A stretch of DNA of 19,996 nt. It comes from RGIG6353 sp964558655. Lineage in GTDB: Bacteria; Bacillota; Clostridia; Oscillospirales; SIG627. Position numbers and translations under genes: made by a program. The DNA lies in assembly GCA_964558655.1 (NCBI GenBank), contig CAZLEX010000029.1, positions 1-19,996 of the forward strand, given 5' to 3'. The stretch's first letter is position 1. Every line of letters starts with the position of its first letter. A model generated the notes under the pieces. The model did no database searches. It had not been told where the DNA came from and worked only from the letters and a program-made list of their open reading frames with translations. Below, in pieces: positions 11,827 to 19,660 of the stretch.

Positions 11827-14324
11827 CAAAAGCCACCCTGTTCAGTTCTGTTAATTATATCGTCTTGCAGTGACTTGGAAAGCGTGGTAAACAAAGCACT
11901 GTAACCTGCCACACGAACTATAAGATTTTGATATTTTTCCGGATTAAGCTGTGCATCACGCAAGGTCTCTCTGCTTACAACATTGAATTGCACATGCATA
12001 CCTTTTTGATCAAAATATCCGCGTATAAGAGAAATGAATGCTTCAAGTCCGGATGTGCCCTGTAAAGCCGACGGATGAAATTTCATATTGAAAAGCGTAC
12101 CGTTTGATGCAATTCCATGATCAAGCTTAGACACGGAATTAGCACTTGCGGTAGGACCGTTAACATCCATTCCGGCCGACGGTGAAACACCGTCAGCTAT
12201 AGGTGTGTAAGCATATCTTCCGTCGGGAGTTGCACCTGTTTGTGCACCGAGAGGCACATTCGCAGAAACCGGATAAAGCCCTGCATGGAAAGTTCCGCCC
12301 CTGAAATTTTTATATTTTTGCAACGGTTTTGTATATGTATAAGCAACCTCTCGAGCCAATGCATCAACTTCTTCCAAATCGTTTCCGAATTTGTCAACGC
12401 TCAAAATCATCTTTCGTATGTTTGCATATTCGTTATCCGAATTTTCCGAAAGTTGTTTTTCTATTTGCAAAATTTCTCTTTCGCCGACATCAACACCGTA
12501 TTTTTTAAGTTCCGACGAAATTTTAGTGATAATTTCGGGATTGACGGCTTTACCGTAGTTTGCATCTAAAGCTTCTTTCAGTTTTTCGAGAGTAATTTTT
12601 TTATCTTCAAACACGAGCTTCTTTATGGCAAAAAGAGAATCTGCAACATTGGCAATTCCAAATCCCTGCGGGCCGGTAAAATTATATACCGCACCACCCT
12701 GCTCCGGAGTTTTTCCGGATTCAATGCAACCGTCCACCATACAAGACAAATAAGGCAACGGACAACGCTCCGCATGTGCAACATCGATTGAATTGTCGGC
12801 GTTGACAAGTAATGAAATCATATAATTCATGTGAACTTTATAAATATCAACAAATTCATCGAAAGTTCTTATTTCTCCGACAGATTTAGTTCTGGCGGAT
12901 ATTTGATTTCCTTCATATTCGCCTTGAGAAAAAACAAGTTCCAGAACACGACACATATTAAAAAATGCCGCATCGTGCCACCCCCAAGTTTTACCGCCTT
13001 TTTGCGGTTCTACACAGCCGATTATATTATATTCCCGTGCATCAGACACGGAAAGTCCGCGACTTATAAGTGCCGGAATAATGACTTCATCATTATAATA
13101 AGCCGGCAATCCGCTGCCGGTACGGGTAAGTTCGGCTGCTTTAAGTAAAAGTTCATGCGGAGTTTTGTTCCATACCCGTACGGAAAATGACGGCTGCGGA
13201 AGCATAACATGCATACAAGCCGCTATACACATAAATGACAAATCGTTGGTCGCGTCAAGACCTTCGGCAGTTTGACCGCCGACAATCAAATTCTGAAACA
13301 TACTGTATCCGGCAAAACCTTCGGCAGACACCGCATCTCTTACTTTATTGAGATCGTTAAGTTTTATCCAAATACAATCAATGAGCTCCTGTGCAAAAGA
13401 TTTGTCAAAATCCTCCGAATCTTTGAATTTTTCATAATATGTATACATATATTGGTCAAACCGTCCGGGAGAAATGGAATGACCGTTGGATTCTATTTGC
13501 AAAAGCATCTGAACAAACCAGAAAGACTGACAGGCTTCCCAAAAATTTTCGGCACCGTTTGCAGGAACGCGAGAACAATTTAGGGCGATATTCAGTAACT
13601 CTTTTTTTCTTACCGTATCCGTTTCTTTTTCAGCCATTTCAAGTGCGAGAGACGCATATCTGCCGGCATAGTCAATAACGGCGTTTGCACTTATGATAAT
13701 CGCATTAAGGAGGGCAGATTTTGTAACGAAATTTTCGTCACCGGCGTCAATCTTTTCAAGTTCGCTTTCTGCTTCTTTGATTATTCCTTTGTATCCTATT
13801 TTTAATACTTTGTCATATCTGACGGTTACATGACCGACTCCGTTATAAAAATAATTACCTACGGTGAAAATATTTGCACTTATCGCATCGCGGGTTTCTT
13901 TTGCCATGTAGGACTGTGCGAGTTCGCTCGTCGTTTTGCCTTTCCAATATTTGAAAACAGCGGACAAAACTTTCTTATCGTCATCGGAAATTTCAAACGG
14001 GTCCGCACTTCTTGTAGAAATTGTTTCAAATTCATCTTCTATCCACTGACAAGAAAATTCGGGAAACACCTGGCAACCGCGAGGACTCTTAGTAGCAGAA
14101 CCGACTATAAGTTCGTGTTCCCGAATAACTATCGGAATATTTTCGAGAATGTTACGGAAAGCCTTAGCTCTGCGTATAACCGTAGGTTCACTCTCGGTTT
14201 CCATGTAAGACTCTGTTAAAAGAACCGCTCTGTCTGTCTCAATGCGTGGCTTTGAGTTCATAAGTTCTTTTTTTAATAAATCAATTCGCGGCGTTTTTTG
14301 TGCAGTTTCAACCGTGTATTTCAT
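11826..14324 (-). CDS. B12-independent diol dehydratase (glycyl radical enzyme, 1,2-propanediol/glycerol dehydratase type)
   Basis: Signature enzyme of the locus: dehydrates 1,2-propanediol to propionaldehyde through a glycyl radical, and needs strict anaerobiosis. The 832-residue protein keeps the catalytic set known from Clostridium butyricum glycerol dehydratase: His165 (NGVGHV), His282/Ser283 (NGHSISPGRFDQY), Cys437-x-Glu439 (IIGCVEPQ), Asp451 (GWHDAAFFN) and Gly807 in VRVAGYSA. The dehydratase, not choline lyase, identity follows from KGGKTWGWHDAAFF. It is about 45 residues longer than the C. butyricum enzyme, mostly between the Cys loop and the Gly loop (charged helical segment around EREILQIEKQLSENSD). 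No N-terminal encapsulation helix separate from the fold is evident. First gene of the operon; ATG preceded by GGTGGTGA and a 72-base leader. Confidence 0.95.
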   Translation of the reverse strand: MKYTVETAQKTPRIDLLKKELMNSKPRIETDRAVLLTESYMETESEPTVIRRAKAFRNILENIPIVIREHELIVGSATKSPRGCQVFPEFSCQWIEDEFETISTRSADPFEISDDDKKVLSAVFKYWKGKTTSELAQSYMAKETRDAISANIFTVGNYFYNGVGHVTVRYDKVLKIGYKGIIKEAESELEKIDAGDENFVTKSALLNAIIISANAVIDYAGRYASLALEMAEKETDTVRKKELLNIALNCSRVPANGAENFWEACQSFWFVQMLLQIESNGHSISPGRFDQYMYTYYEKFKDSEDFDKSFAQELIDCIWIKLNDLNKVRDAVSAEGFAGYSMFQNLIVGGQTAEGLDATNDLSFMCIAACMHVMLPQPSFSVRVWNKTPHELLLKAAELTRTGSGLPAYYNDEVIIPALISRGLSVSDAREYNIIGCVEPQKGGKTWGWHDAAFFNMCRVLELVFSQGEYEGNQISARTKSVGEIRTFDEFVDIYKVHMNYMISLLVNADNSIDVAHAERCPLPYLSCMVDGCIESGKTPEQGGAVYNFTGPQGFGIANVADSLFAIKKLVFEDKKITLEKLKEALDANYGKAVNPEIITKISSELKKYGVDVGEREILQIEKQLSENSDNEYANIRKMILSVDKFGNDLEEVDALAREVAYTYTKPLQKYKNFRGGTFHAGLYPVSANVPLGAQTGATPDGRYAYTPIADGVSPSAGMDVNGPTASANSVSKLDHGIASNGTLFNMKFHPSALQGTSGLEAFISLIRGYFDQKGMHVQFNVVSRETLRDAQLNPEKYQNLIVRVAGYSALFTTLSKSLQDDIINRTEQGGF

Positions 14325-14339
14325 AATTTCACCACCAAC

Positions 14340-14357
14340 AAAGCATATAAATGCTTT
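14340..14357 (-). other. Small hairpin in the BMC operon leader
   Basis: Arms AAAGCAT and ATGCTTT (14340-14346, 14351-14357) with a 4-base loop form a stem just upstream of the GGTGGTGA ribosome binding site in the 72-base leader. It may stabilise the mRNA 5' end. The leader is too short and simple for a known riboswitch class. Confidence 0.4.
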
Positions 14358-14402
14358 TTTATATATCGAAAATATTAATTATATAATCATCGTACCACTG
14401 TA

Positions 14403-14430
14403 ATTATAATACTTTTTTTGATTTTGTCAA
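14403..14430 (-). promoter_or_regulatory. Main promoter of the BMC operon
   Basis: On the minus strand TTGACA (14430-14425), 16-base spacer, TATAAT (14408-14403): both boxes match the sigma-A consensus exactly. The start site should lie near 14396, giving a leader of about 72 bases before the dehydratase ATG. Because the core promoter is so strong, tight control by a repressor is expected. Confidence 0.85.
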
Positions 14431-14450
14431 TATCAATACCGCAAAAACAT

Positions 14451-14495
14451 TGTTTTGTGTTGACATTATCCAAAGCATAATGTTGTTTTATGTTG
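14451..14495 (-). promoter_or_regulatory. Operator-like array upstream of the BMC promoter
   Basis: Two direct repeats on the minus strand, CAACATAAAACA (14495-14484) and CAACACAAAACA (14462-14451), are spaced 33 bases apart (about three helical turns). Between them is a perfect inverted repeat ACATTAT-7-ATAATGT (14463-14483). The array ends 21 bases upstream of the -35 box. DeoR-family proteins often bind A/C-rich direct repeats, so the operon's own DeoR protein is the prime candidate, with the palindrome possibly used by it or a second factor. The array also lies just after the HAD gene stop; no terminator is seen between them. Confidence 0.55.
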
Positions 14496-14497
14496 AT

Positions 14498-15235
14498 TTA
14501 ACTTTGCTTTTTCACAAAATTTAACAATTCAGACAAAACGGTTTCGGCATTGTCCGCAATATAGCGACAGTGCTCGTGCAAGGGAGAATTTTTTTGACAC
14601 ACTCCGACACTGTAATAAGCATTCTTCATTAACGGTATATCGTTTTGTGCGTCTCCGATAGCCAAAGTTTCATACACGGAAATACCAAAATGCCTTTGTA
14701 TCGCTCCGAGAGACACACCTTTATCGGCATTAATCGGAACATATTCCGTAACAGAACTGTCGGAATAATGAATACGAAAATTGGATTTGTTTGTGTTCGC
14801 AAATGAATTTTTTCCGTACAAAATTATCTTATAAACCGGTTCATTGATTTGAAACGGCTTTTTTATGGGAACATCTTGCGAAAATTCACCGTTTAAATCG
14901 TTAAAAGACCATGAACAATCTTTCCCGAAAAACCTTACGGTTCGGTCTGAGGCACTCTTAACAAAGTAATCAACAGCATCGAAGGAAAAAGGAGCTTGAA
15001 AAATAACTTTTTCTTTATGAGTAACCAAAGAACCGTCGGATGAAGAAAATACAACACTGTCCTTCATATGCGGAAAAAAATTAACAAGTTCCGAATAAAT
15101 TCTCCCGGAAGACACTGAAAATTTTAATCCGTGAAAAACAATATTTTCTATTATGTTCAAAATCTTTTCGTTTATTTTGTTTTCGTTTTTCAAAAGCAAA
15201 GTACCGTCAAGATCGCATACCACAAGTTTAATCAT
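14498..15235 (-). CDS. HAD-superfamily hydrolase, Cof-type phosphatase
   Basis: The 245-residue protein has DLDGTL (motif I, nucleophile Asp8 and acid Asp10), FSVSSGR (motif II), and ADKGVSL plus AIGDAQNDIPLMK (motifs III and IV), characteristic of the Cof/YidA class with a C2-type cap. It probably dephosphorylates a small metabolite; the substrate cannot be told from sequence. It follows the MgtE gene by about 40 bases on the same strand and is likely read from the MgtE promoter. It seems unrelated to the BMC pathway, although its end abuts the BMC regulatory region. Confidence 0.85.
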   Translation of the reverse strand: MIKLVVCDLDGTLLLKNENKINEKILNIIENIVFHGLKFSVSSGRIYSELVNFFPHMKDSVVFSSSDGSLVTHKEKVIFQAPFSFDAVDYFVKSASDRTVRFFGKDCSWSFNDLNGEFSQDVPIKKPFQINEPVYKIILYGKNSFANTNKSNFRIHYSDSSVTEYVPINADKGVSLGAIQRHFGISVYETLAIGDAQNDIPLMKNAYYSVGVCQKNSPLHEHCRYIADNAETVLSELLNFVKKQS

Positions 15236-15275
15236 TCTTTTTCCCGCTTACTTTATAATTTTATCGCAACAAGCA

Positions 15276-16631
15276 TCAAATAGGAAGAAAAACAGAAGCA
15301 ATTTTAAAGAATACCAGTAAAGAAAGTGCGTCAACAATTGTAGTAATAAAAGGGCTTGCCATTACCGCAGGATCAAAGCCTATTTTCTGAGCTACTATCG
15401 GAAGTGTTGAACCTACAAGTTTCGCAAAAACTATGGCAACCAAAATCGTTAACGAAACGATCAGAGCAACCTGTGCCGTGATTGCACTGTTATTTAAAAC
15501 CAATCTGTCAAAATAATATAACTTCAGAAAATTTGCCGCCGCAAGAGTCGCCCCGCACAAAACCGATATTGCAAATTCTTTAAGCTGAACCTTTAATATA
15601 TCCGAAAATACAATTTCTCCGAGAGAAAGTCCTCTTATTACGGTTACGGAAGACTGACTTGAAGAATTTCCGGCAGTTCCCATAATCATCGGAATAAAAG
15701 ATGTCAGTACCACATACGCCGACAGTGCATTTTCGTAATTTGAAATAATCATTCCCGTGAATGTTGCGGAAATCATAAGTAAAAGAAGCCACGGGATTCT
15801 GGATTTGAATATTGACCATATGCTTGATTGAAGATACGGCTTTTCCTGCGGAGTAATTGCCGCCATTATCGCAAAGTCTTCTTCGGCTTCTTCACTCATG
15901 ACATCAATAGCGTCGTCTACAGTAACTATACCTACAAGCCGTCCCTCTTTGTCTACCACCGGCAAAGCCAAAAAATCATATTTTTCAAATTTTTTTGCGA
16001 CATCTTCTTTATCGTCAAGAGTGTTAACCGAGATAACATTTGTATCCATTATATCTCCGATTACATCACCGCGTTCCGAAAGCATCAAACTTTTTGCACT
16101 AACAACGCCGATTAAACGACGCTCATTATCCGTAACATATGCCGTATATATTGTTTCTTTTTCAACACCTGTATTTTTTATATGGTTAAACGCTTTGTCC
16201 ACCGTATAATCTTTTTTCAAATCCACATACTCAATTGTCATGATACTTCCGGCACTGTCTTTCGGATATTGCAATATACGGTTTATGGCATTACGCGTAT
16301 CGGGATCTGTGTTTTTTAATATTCTCTTTACAACTCCCGAAGGCATTTCTTCGATAATATCTACAGTATCATCAAGGTATAAGTCATCAATAACACGGCG
16401 AAGCTCATTATCGGAAAAAGACTGTATGAGCATCTCCCTCCTGTCCGATGACATTTCGACAAAAACATCGGATGCAATATCTTTCGGCAGCAAACGAAAT
16501 AAAAGAATATAGGTTTCGTCCGACATATTCTCAAGTATATCAACGATATCGGCAGGATTTATACCTGTTAAAATCTCTCTAATCGCCGTATATTTTTTCT
16601 GTTCAAGCAATTCGCTTATTTTTTCAAACAC
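15276..16631 (-). CDS. mgtE: MgtE-family magnesium transporter
   Basis: Mg2+ channel of the inner membrane. The cytosolic N domain (MFEKISELLEQKKYTAIREIL, INPADIVDIL repeats, residues about 1-120) is followed by tandem CBS domains (about 125-245, with IGVVSAKSLML and LVGIVTVDDAIDV) and about five membrane helices from residue 270 on. The pore segment GTAGNSSSQSSVTVIRG and the last-helix motif FDPAVMASPFITTIVDALSLL are diagnostic. The start is taken as GTG 16631, giving 451 residues: it has GGTGA 5 bases ahead and matches the usual family N-terminus, whereas TTG at 16646 would leave almost no leader after the promoter. The 25-base leader leaves no room for a magnesium riboswitch. Confidence 0.93.
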   Translation of the reverse strand: MFEKISELLEQKKYTAIREILTGINPADIVDILENMSDETYILLFRLLPKDIASDVFVEMSSDRREMLIQSFSDNELRRVIDDLYLDDTVDIIEEMPSGVVKRILKNTDPDTRNAINRILQYPKDSAGSIMTIEYVDLKKDYTVDKAFNHIKNTGVEKETIYTAYVTDNERRLIGVVSAKSLMLSERGDVIGDIMDTNVISVNTLDDKEDVAKKFEKYDFLALPVVDKEGRLVGIVTVDDAIDVMSEEAEEDFAIMAAITPQEKPYLQSSIWSIFKSRIPWLLLLMISATFTGMIISNYENALSAYVVLTSFIPMIMGTAGNSSSQSSVTVIRGLSLGEIVFSDILKVQLKEFAISVLCGATLAAANFLKLYYFDRLVLNNSAITAQVALIVSLTILVAIVFAKLVGSTLPIVAQKIGFDPAVMASPFITTIVDALSLLVFFKIASVFLPI

Positions 16632-16662
16632 ATAGCTCACCTTCAAACTTGTTTATGCTCTT

Positions 16663-16691
16663 ATTATATCAAAAATAAAAAGTCATGTCAA
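16663..16691 (-). promoter_or_regulatory. Promoter of mgtE
   Basis: On the minus strand TTGACA (16691-16686), 17-base spacer, TATAAT (16668-16663): full consensus, 30 bases before the GTG start. Confidence 0.85.
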
Positions 16692-16730
16692 CAATTTAAT
16701 TATTTAGAATTTTCATGTGAATAAGCAAAA

Positions 16731-16769
16731 TTTTACCCGTAATTGCCGTGAAAGCAACTACGGGTAAAA
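16731..16769 (-). terminator. Intrinsic terminator of the tsaE-tsaB-rpiB operon
   Basis: Arms TTTTACCCGTAATTGC (16731-16746) and GCAACTACGGGTAAAA (16754-16769) pair over 16 bp with one mismatch around a 7-base loop. On the minus strand it lies 23 bases after the rpiB stop, and the descending arm runs into AAAATTTTG, so termination in that direction is likely; the flanking A and T tracts could make it bidirectional. Confidence 0.8.
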
Positions 16770-16791
16770 AATGAAAATTCAAAAGAAAAAT

Positions 16792-17223
16792 TCACAAAAT
16801 TTTGTCATACATTTCGACTCTTTTCCTGTGTCTGCCACCTTCAAACGAAGTTTCCAAAAATACGGAAAGATTATGCAATACCGACTCAATCCCCATAGTA
16901 CGACCGCCGAAAGTAATGACATTTGCGTCGTTATGAAGCCGTGAATATTTGACGCTGTAAGTATCATTTGTACATATTGCACGCACTCCGGAATATTTAT
17001 TGGCACATAACATCATACCGAGACCTGTTCCGCAACAAAGAATTCCTCTGTCGGCCTGCTTTTTTGAAACGGCTTCGGCGACTTTCTGTGCATAAACGGG
17101 GTAATCAACCGATTCTTTTGAATCACAGCCGAAATCAATATATTCAATTCCGGTTTTATCAAGATATTTCTTTATCTCCTCTTTCAGTTCAAACCCGCCG
17201 TGATCGGACGCAATAGCAATCAT
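16792..17223 (-). CDS. rpiB: Ribose-5-phosphate isomerase B
   Basis: Interconverts ribose-5-phosphate and ribulose-5-phosphate in the pentose phosphate pathway. The 143-residue protein shows IASDHGGFELK (phosphate/sugar binding Asp8-His9), CCGTGLGM with the catalytic Cys64, SGVRAI, and NVITFGGRTMG, all RpiB signatures; RHRKRVEM near the end contributes the phosphate-binding Arg cluster. The LacAB/RpiB family also contains allose- and galactose-6-phosphate isomerases, but this context favours RpiB. ATG overlaps the tsaB stop by one base (TAATG), so translation is coupled. Confidence 0.92.
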   Translation of the reverse strand: MIAIASDHGGFELKEEIKKYLDKTGIEYIDFGCDSKESVDYPVYAQKVAEAVSKKQADRGILCCGTGLGMMLCANKYSGVRAICTNDTYSVKYSRLHNDANVITFGGRTMGIESVLHNLSVFLETSFEGGRHRKRVEMYDKIL

Positions 17224-17945
17224 TATACGCTCTCCCCCTTTAAATTTCGTTCAGCCTGTGACGGCCTTAAATATGTACATACAAGATTCTCGGCATTTAC
17301 ACAATTACCGTTAACATATGCCAAATATCCGAGTTTTCCCACACTTTGTGCATTTTGCATACAGATTATATCCGGAACCGTATAACAGTCTATACCCTGT
17401 TCAACCGTTTCAAGATAAGTGTGCATCTTAAAAGCACCATCACCGAGCAAAAATACTTTTTTGTCAAAGCTTTTTAACTCATCGGCAAGATTCTCACAGC
17501 TTATCGCTCTGTCGGGCGTCAAACGGTTAAATGAATTTCCGTTATATGAAAACAAAGCATTGTACAGTTCATTACGCCTTGCATCCATGCACGGACACAC
17601 GATGACATCGTTAAACTCCGTTTTTATGCAAAAACTCAAATTATACGAAAGTGCTTCCAGAGTTGATACGGGAGCTATCGGAGTATTGGCGGAATATGCA
17701 AGTCCTTTGGCACAGGAAACGCCTATTCTAACTCCCGTAAAAGAGCCGGGTCCCGCAGATAAAGCTATGAGTTCCACATCGTCAACCGATTTACCGACGA
17801 ATTTAAAAAGTGAATCTATCATCGGTAACAGATTTTCACTGTGCGTAAGTTTGCCGTACACATTTGACGATGCTATCGGTATGTCATTTTCCAATAATGC
17901 AACCGATGCGGTCTTGGCAGAAGTATCAAAAGCAAGAATCAGCAT
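17223..17945 (-). CDS. tsaB: tRNA threonylcarbamoyladenosine biosynthesis protein TsaB
   Basis: Partner of TsaD in making the t6A modification at A37 of ANN-decoding tRNAs. It belongs to the ASKHA fold: MLILAFDTSAKTASVAL at the N-terminus, LTHSENLLPMI, and SAGPGSFTGVRIG are conserved. The start at 17945 (240 residues, GGAG 8 bases upstream) matches the family; an earlier in-frame ATG at 17984 would extend it by 13 residues into tsaE. The gene overlaps the 3' end of tsaE by 20 bases. tsaD is not in the window. Confidence 0.93.
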   Translation of the reverse strand: MLILAFDTSAKTASVALLENDIPIASSNVYGKLTHSENLLPMIDSLFKFVGKSVDDVELIALSAGPGSFTGVRIGVSCAKGLAYSANTPIAPVSTLEALSYNLSFCIKTEFNDVIVCPCMDARRNELYNALFSYNGNSFNRLTPDRAISCENLADELKSFDKKVFLLGDGAFKMHTYLETVEQGIDCYTVPDIICMQNAQSVGKLGYLAYVNGNCVNAENLVCTYLRPSQAERNLKGESV

Positions 17946-18369
17946 CAAAAAACTCCATTTCAATATATCTGATATTATCATCAAACAAATCTTTTTTTAT
18001 TGTTACCGCAAAATGCTTTGGCGGAAGTGCATACGGAATATTTTCCGACCACTCGGCAACGACAACCGAATCTGACAGATTGTCGTAAAATCCGACGGAG
18101 TATAAATCATCTTCATCTGTAATTCTGTACATATCGTAGTGATGCAATACGGTTTCGCCGTCGGTATAAGTATTAACAATGTTGTAAGTGGGACTCGTTA
18201 CGACCGCATCGGGTAAAAAAAATTGTACCATACCCCTGACGAAAGCGGTTTTTCCGGCTCCCAAGTCTCCGTAAAGAGCTACAAACCCACCTTTTCGGAA
18301 GACTTTTTTCATCAACTCTTTTCCCAACGCCGTAGTTTCTTCGCACGACTCAGTAACAAATTTCTCCAA
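17926..18369 (-). CDS. tsaE: tRNA threonylcarbamoyladenosine biosynthesis ATPase TsaE
   Basis: ATPase that drives turnover of the TsaBD complex. The 147-residue protein has P-loop GDLGAGKTAF (34-43), TSPTYNIVNTY (58-68), HHYDMYR (76-82) and VAEWSE (104-109), the full TsaE signature set. The start is a TTG codon at 18369 with GAGAGG 8 bases upstream; no ATG is available nearby at the expected N-terminus. First gene of the operon, directly behind its promoter. Confidence 0.93.
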   Translation of the reverse strand: MEKFVTESCEETTALGKELMKKVFRKGGFVALYGDLGAGKTAFVRGMVQFFLPDAVVTSPTYNIVNTYTDGETVLHHYDMYRITDEDDLYSVGFYDNLSDSVVVAEWSENIPYALPPKHFAVTIKKDLFDDNIRYIEMEFFDADSCF

Positions 18370-18394
18370 TTTTATACCCTCTCTTTACGGAGAT

Positions 18395-18423
18395 ATTTTA
18401 ACACAACCGTTCGTATCTGTCAA
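18395..18423 (-). promoter_or_regulatory. Promoter of the tsaE-tsaB-rpiB operon
   Basis: On the minus strand TTGACA (18423-18418), 17-base spacer, TAAAAT (18400-18395), 26 bases before the TTG start of tsaE. No clear terminator separates it from the upstream gene ending at 18474. Confidence 0.8.
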
Positions 18424-18473
18424 TATTTATACTCAACAAAGTCATGCGTACCGGTATAGCTTTGAATTTTGCT

Positions 18474-18899
18474 TTATCTCCTTTTGTAAACTATAATTTC
18501 GGGATTTGTACAGTTTTCGCCGTATTCACAGACAAGTAAAAAATTTTCTCTTGCAATTACGCCGAAACAGGTTTTACCGTCTTTGTCAAAAAGATTTCTA
18601 ACCTGTGCACCTAAATATATTTCATCATCATTCAAAAATTTAACTTTGCAACCATTTGGAAGGATGTAGTCCAAATTTACATAGTTTCCAACCAGCTGAT
18701 AAAGTTCCGTAACAGTATCCATTCCGTCAATCTTCAAAGAATTTATTTCTTTGATAAGTCCGTCTTTAAACGCCCGGTATGAATCAATTCCGCCGACCGT
18801 TATGTAATTTGCAACAAAGCACCGTTTTTCCGAACACCCCGAACATTTATTTTCTTCCGGACATTCGGAGCAGCTTGCACCGCAAAGACTTTCTTTCAT
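18474..18899 (-). CDS. Small Cys-rich protein (DUF3795-like N-terminus), function unknown
   Basis: The 141-residue protein begins with a dense cysteine cluster, CGASCSECPEENKCSGCSEKRC (Cys 6, 10, 13, 19, 22, 27), resembling the metal-binding N-terminus of DUF3795-type proteins; zinc or an Fe-S cluster is plausible. The rest is a mixed alpha/beta region with no recognised catalytic motif: GLIKEINSLKIDGMDTVTELY, DYILPNGCKVKFLNDDEIYLG, TCFGVIARENFLLVCEYG. No signal peptide or membrane segment is seen. ATG overlaps the stop of the LiaF-like gene by four bases (ATGA), so the two are coexpressed. I cannot assign a function. Confidence 0.75.
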   Translation of the reverse strand: MKESLCGASCSECPEENKCSGCSEKRCFVANYITVGGIDSYRAFKDGLIKEINSLKIDGMDTVTELYQLVGNYVNLDYILPNGCKVKFLNDDEIYLGAQVRNLFDKDGKTCFGVIARENFLLVCEYGENCTNPEIIVYKRR

Positions 18900-19558
18900 T
18901 TTATATCAACACCTCCGAATATACAAACTCCGTTTATACTTACTGTTATAATTTCACCGTTTTTATCGTCGATAACACGCTCATCGCTTATTCCTCCGAA
19001 CAAGCAGAAAAGATTGTTTTTAACACGCACATTTTCGGGTAACAAAATCTCAGTGCCGCCGAATATGCAGGAAAGATTAATGCAGCTTCCTTCTTTAAAT
19101 TCCACATTTTTCATATTACATTCGGTACCGCCGAAAATCGCTTTTACATTAGCCGTCGAAATTTCTTCATCGTCATAATTTGCATTTTTTTCGCAAAAAA
19201 CCGCATTAACTTCTTTGCCGACACGGTGTGAATTTTCAGAGGAAGAGTTTAGAGATTTTATAATTATTTTTATTCCTATCATCACAAAAATCAACGGAAT
19301 GATAATTTTCCAAACTGTAGTGTATTCCACAATATTCCGTGCCGCCAATAAAAGAAGAATTCCCAAAGACAATCCTATTATGCTTCCGGTTTTGTCTCTG
19401 TCCGTAAAAAGACCGCTTATACACGGAATAATTATAAAAAGTGTCCACCAGCCGTCAAGCGAAAAATCAAAGCTGACAATTTCCAACATTCCCAAAATGT
19501 AGACAACGCCCAAAACAATTAAAATTGTGCCGATTATTATACCTGTTATTTTTTTCAT
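18896..19558 (-). CDS. LiaF-like membrane protein (LiaI/LiaF TM region plus cell-wall stress response-type C-terminal domain)
   Basis: The 220-residue protein has four hydrophobic segments in the first ~105 residues (ITGIIIGTILIVLGVVYILG, WTLFIIIPCISGLF, IIGLSLGILLLLAA, IIIPLIFVMIGIKIII), matching the DUF5668/LiaI-LiaF region. The cytosolic C-terminal half carries four FGG repeats (AIFGGTECNM, CIFGGTEILL, CLFGGISDER, CIFGGVDIK), typical of the right-handed beta-helix of LiaF. In Bacillus LiaF restrains a LiaRS envelope-stress two-component system; no such kinase or regulator is visible here, so this may be a stand-alone relative. ATG has AAGGGGGC 6 bases upstream. Confidence 0.85.
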   Translation of the reverse strand: MKKITGIIIGTILIVLGVVYILGMLEIVSFDFSLDGWWTLFIIIPCISGLFTDRDKTGSIIGLSLGILLLLAARNIVEYTTVWKIIIPLIFVMIGIKIIIKSLNSSSENSHRVGKEVNAVFCEKNANYDDEEISTANVKAIFGGTECNMKNVEFKEGSCINLSCIFGGTEILLPENVRVKNNLFCLFGGISDERVIDDKNGEIITVSINGVCIFGGVDIK

Positions 19559-19632
19559 TATAAAGCCCCCTTGATGTAACGGTTTAATTTTAATTGTCGT
19601 TTAAAATCAAGCATTTTAAAACCGACAGTTTA

Positions 19633-19660
19633 ATTATACTCAAAAAAGTCGGTGTGTCAA
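19633..19660 (-). promoter_or_regulatory. Promoter of the LiaF-like operon
   Basis: On the minus strand TTGACA (19660-19655), 16-base spacer, TATAAT (19638-19633), about 75 bases before the ATG. Together with the tRNA promoter it accounts for what is visible in the roughly 300-base gene-free stretch 19559-19857; I see nothing else there. Confidence 0.8.

Noticed and set aside
11826..14324. Choline trimethylamine-lyase (CutC) or pyruvate formate-lyase as the identity of the glycyl radical enzyme
   Set aside because: The Cys-loop context GCVEPQKGGKTWGWHDAAFF and the conserved His/Ser/Asp set match glycerol/propanediol dehydratases, and the operon includes an aldolase giving a diol precursor.
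14325..14400. Riboswitch in the BMC operon leader (for example cobalamin)
   Set aside because: The leader is about 72 bases with one small hairpin and no B12-box-like conserved sequence, and the dehydratase is B12-independent.
16632..16660. Magnesium riboswitch (M-box) upstream of mgtE
   Set aside because: Only about 25 bases separate the predicted transcript start from the GTG start codon, too short for an M-box.
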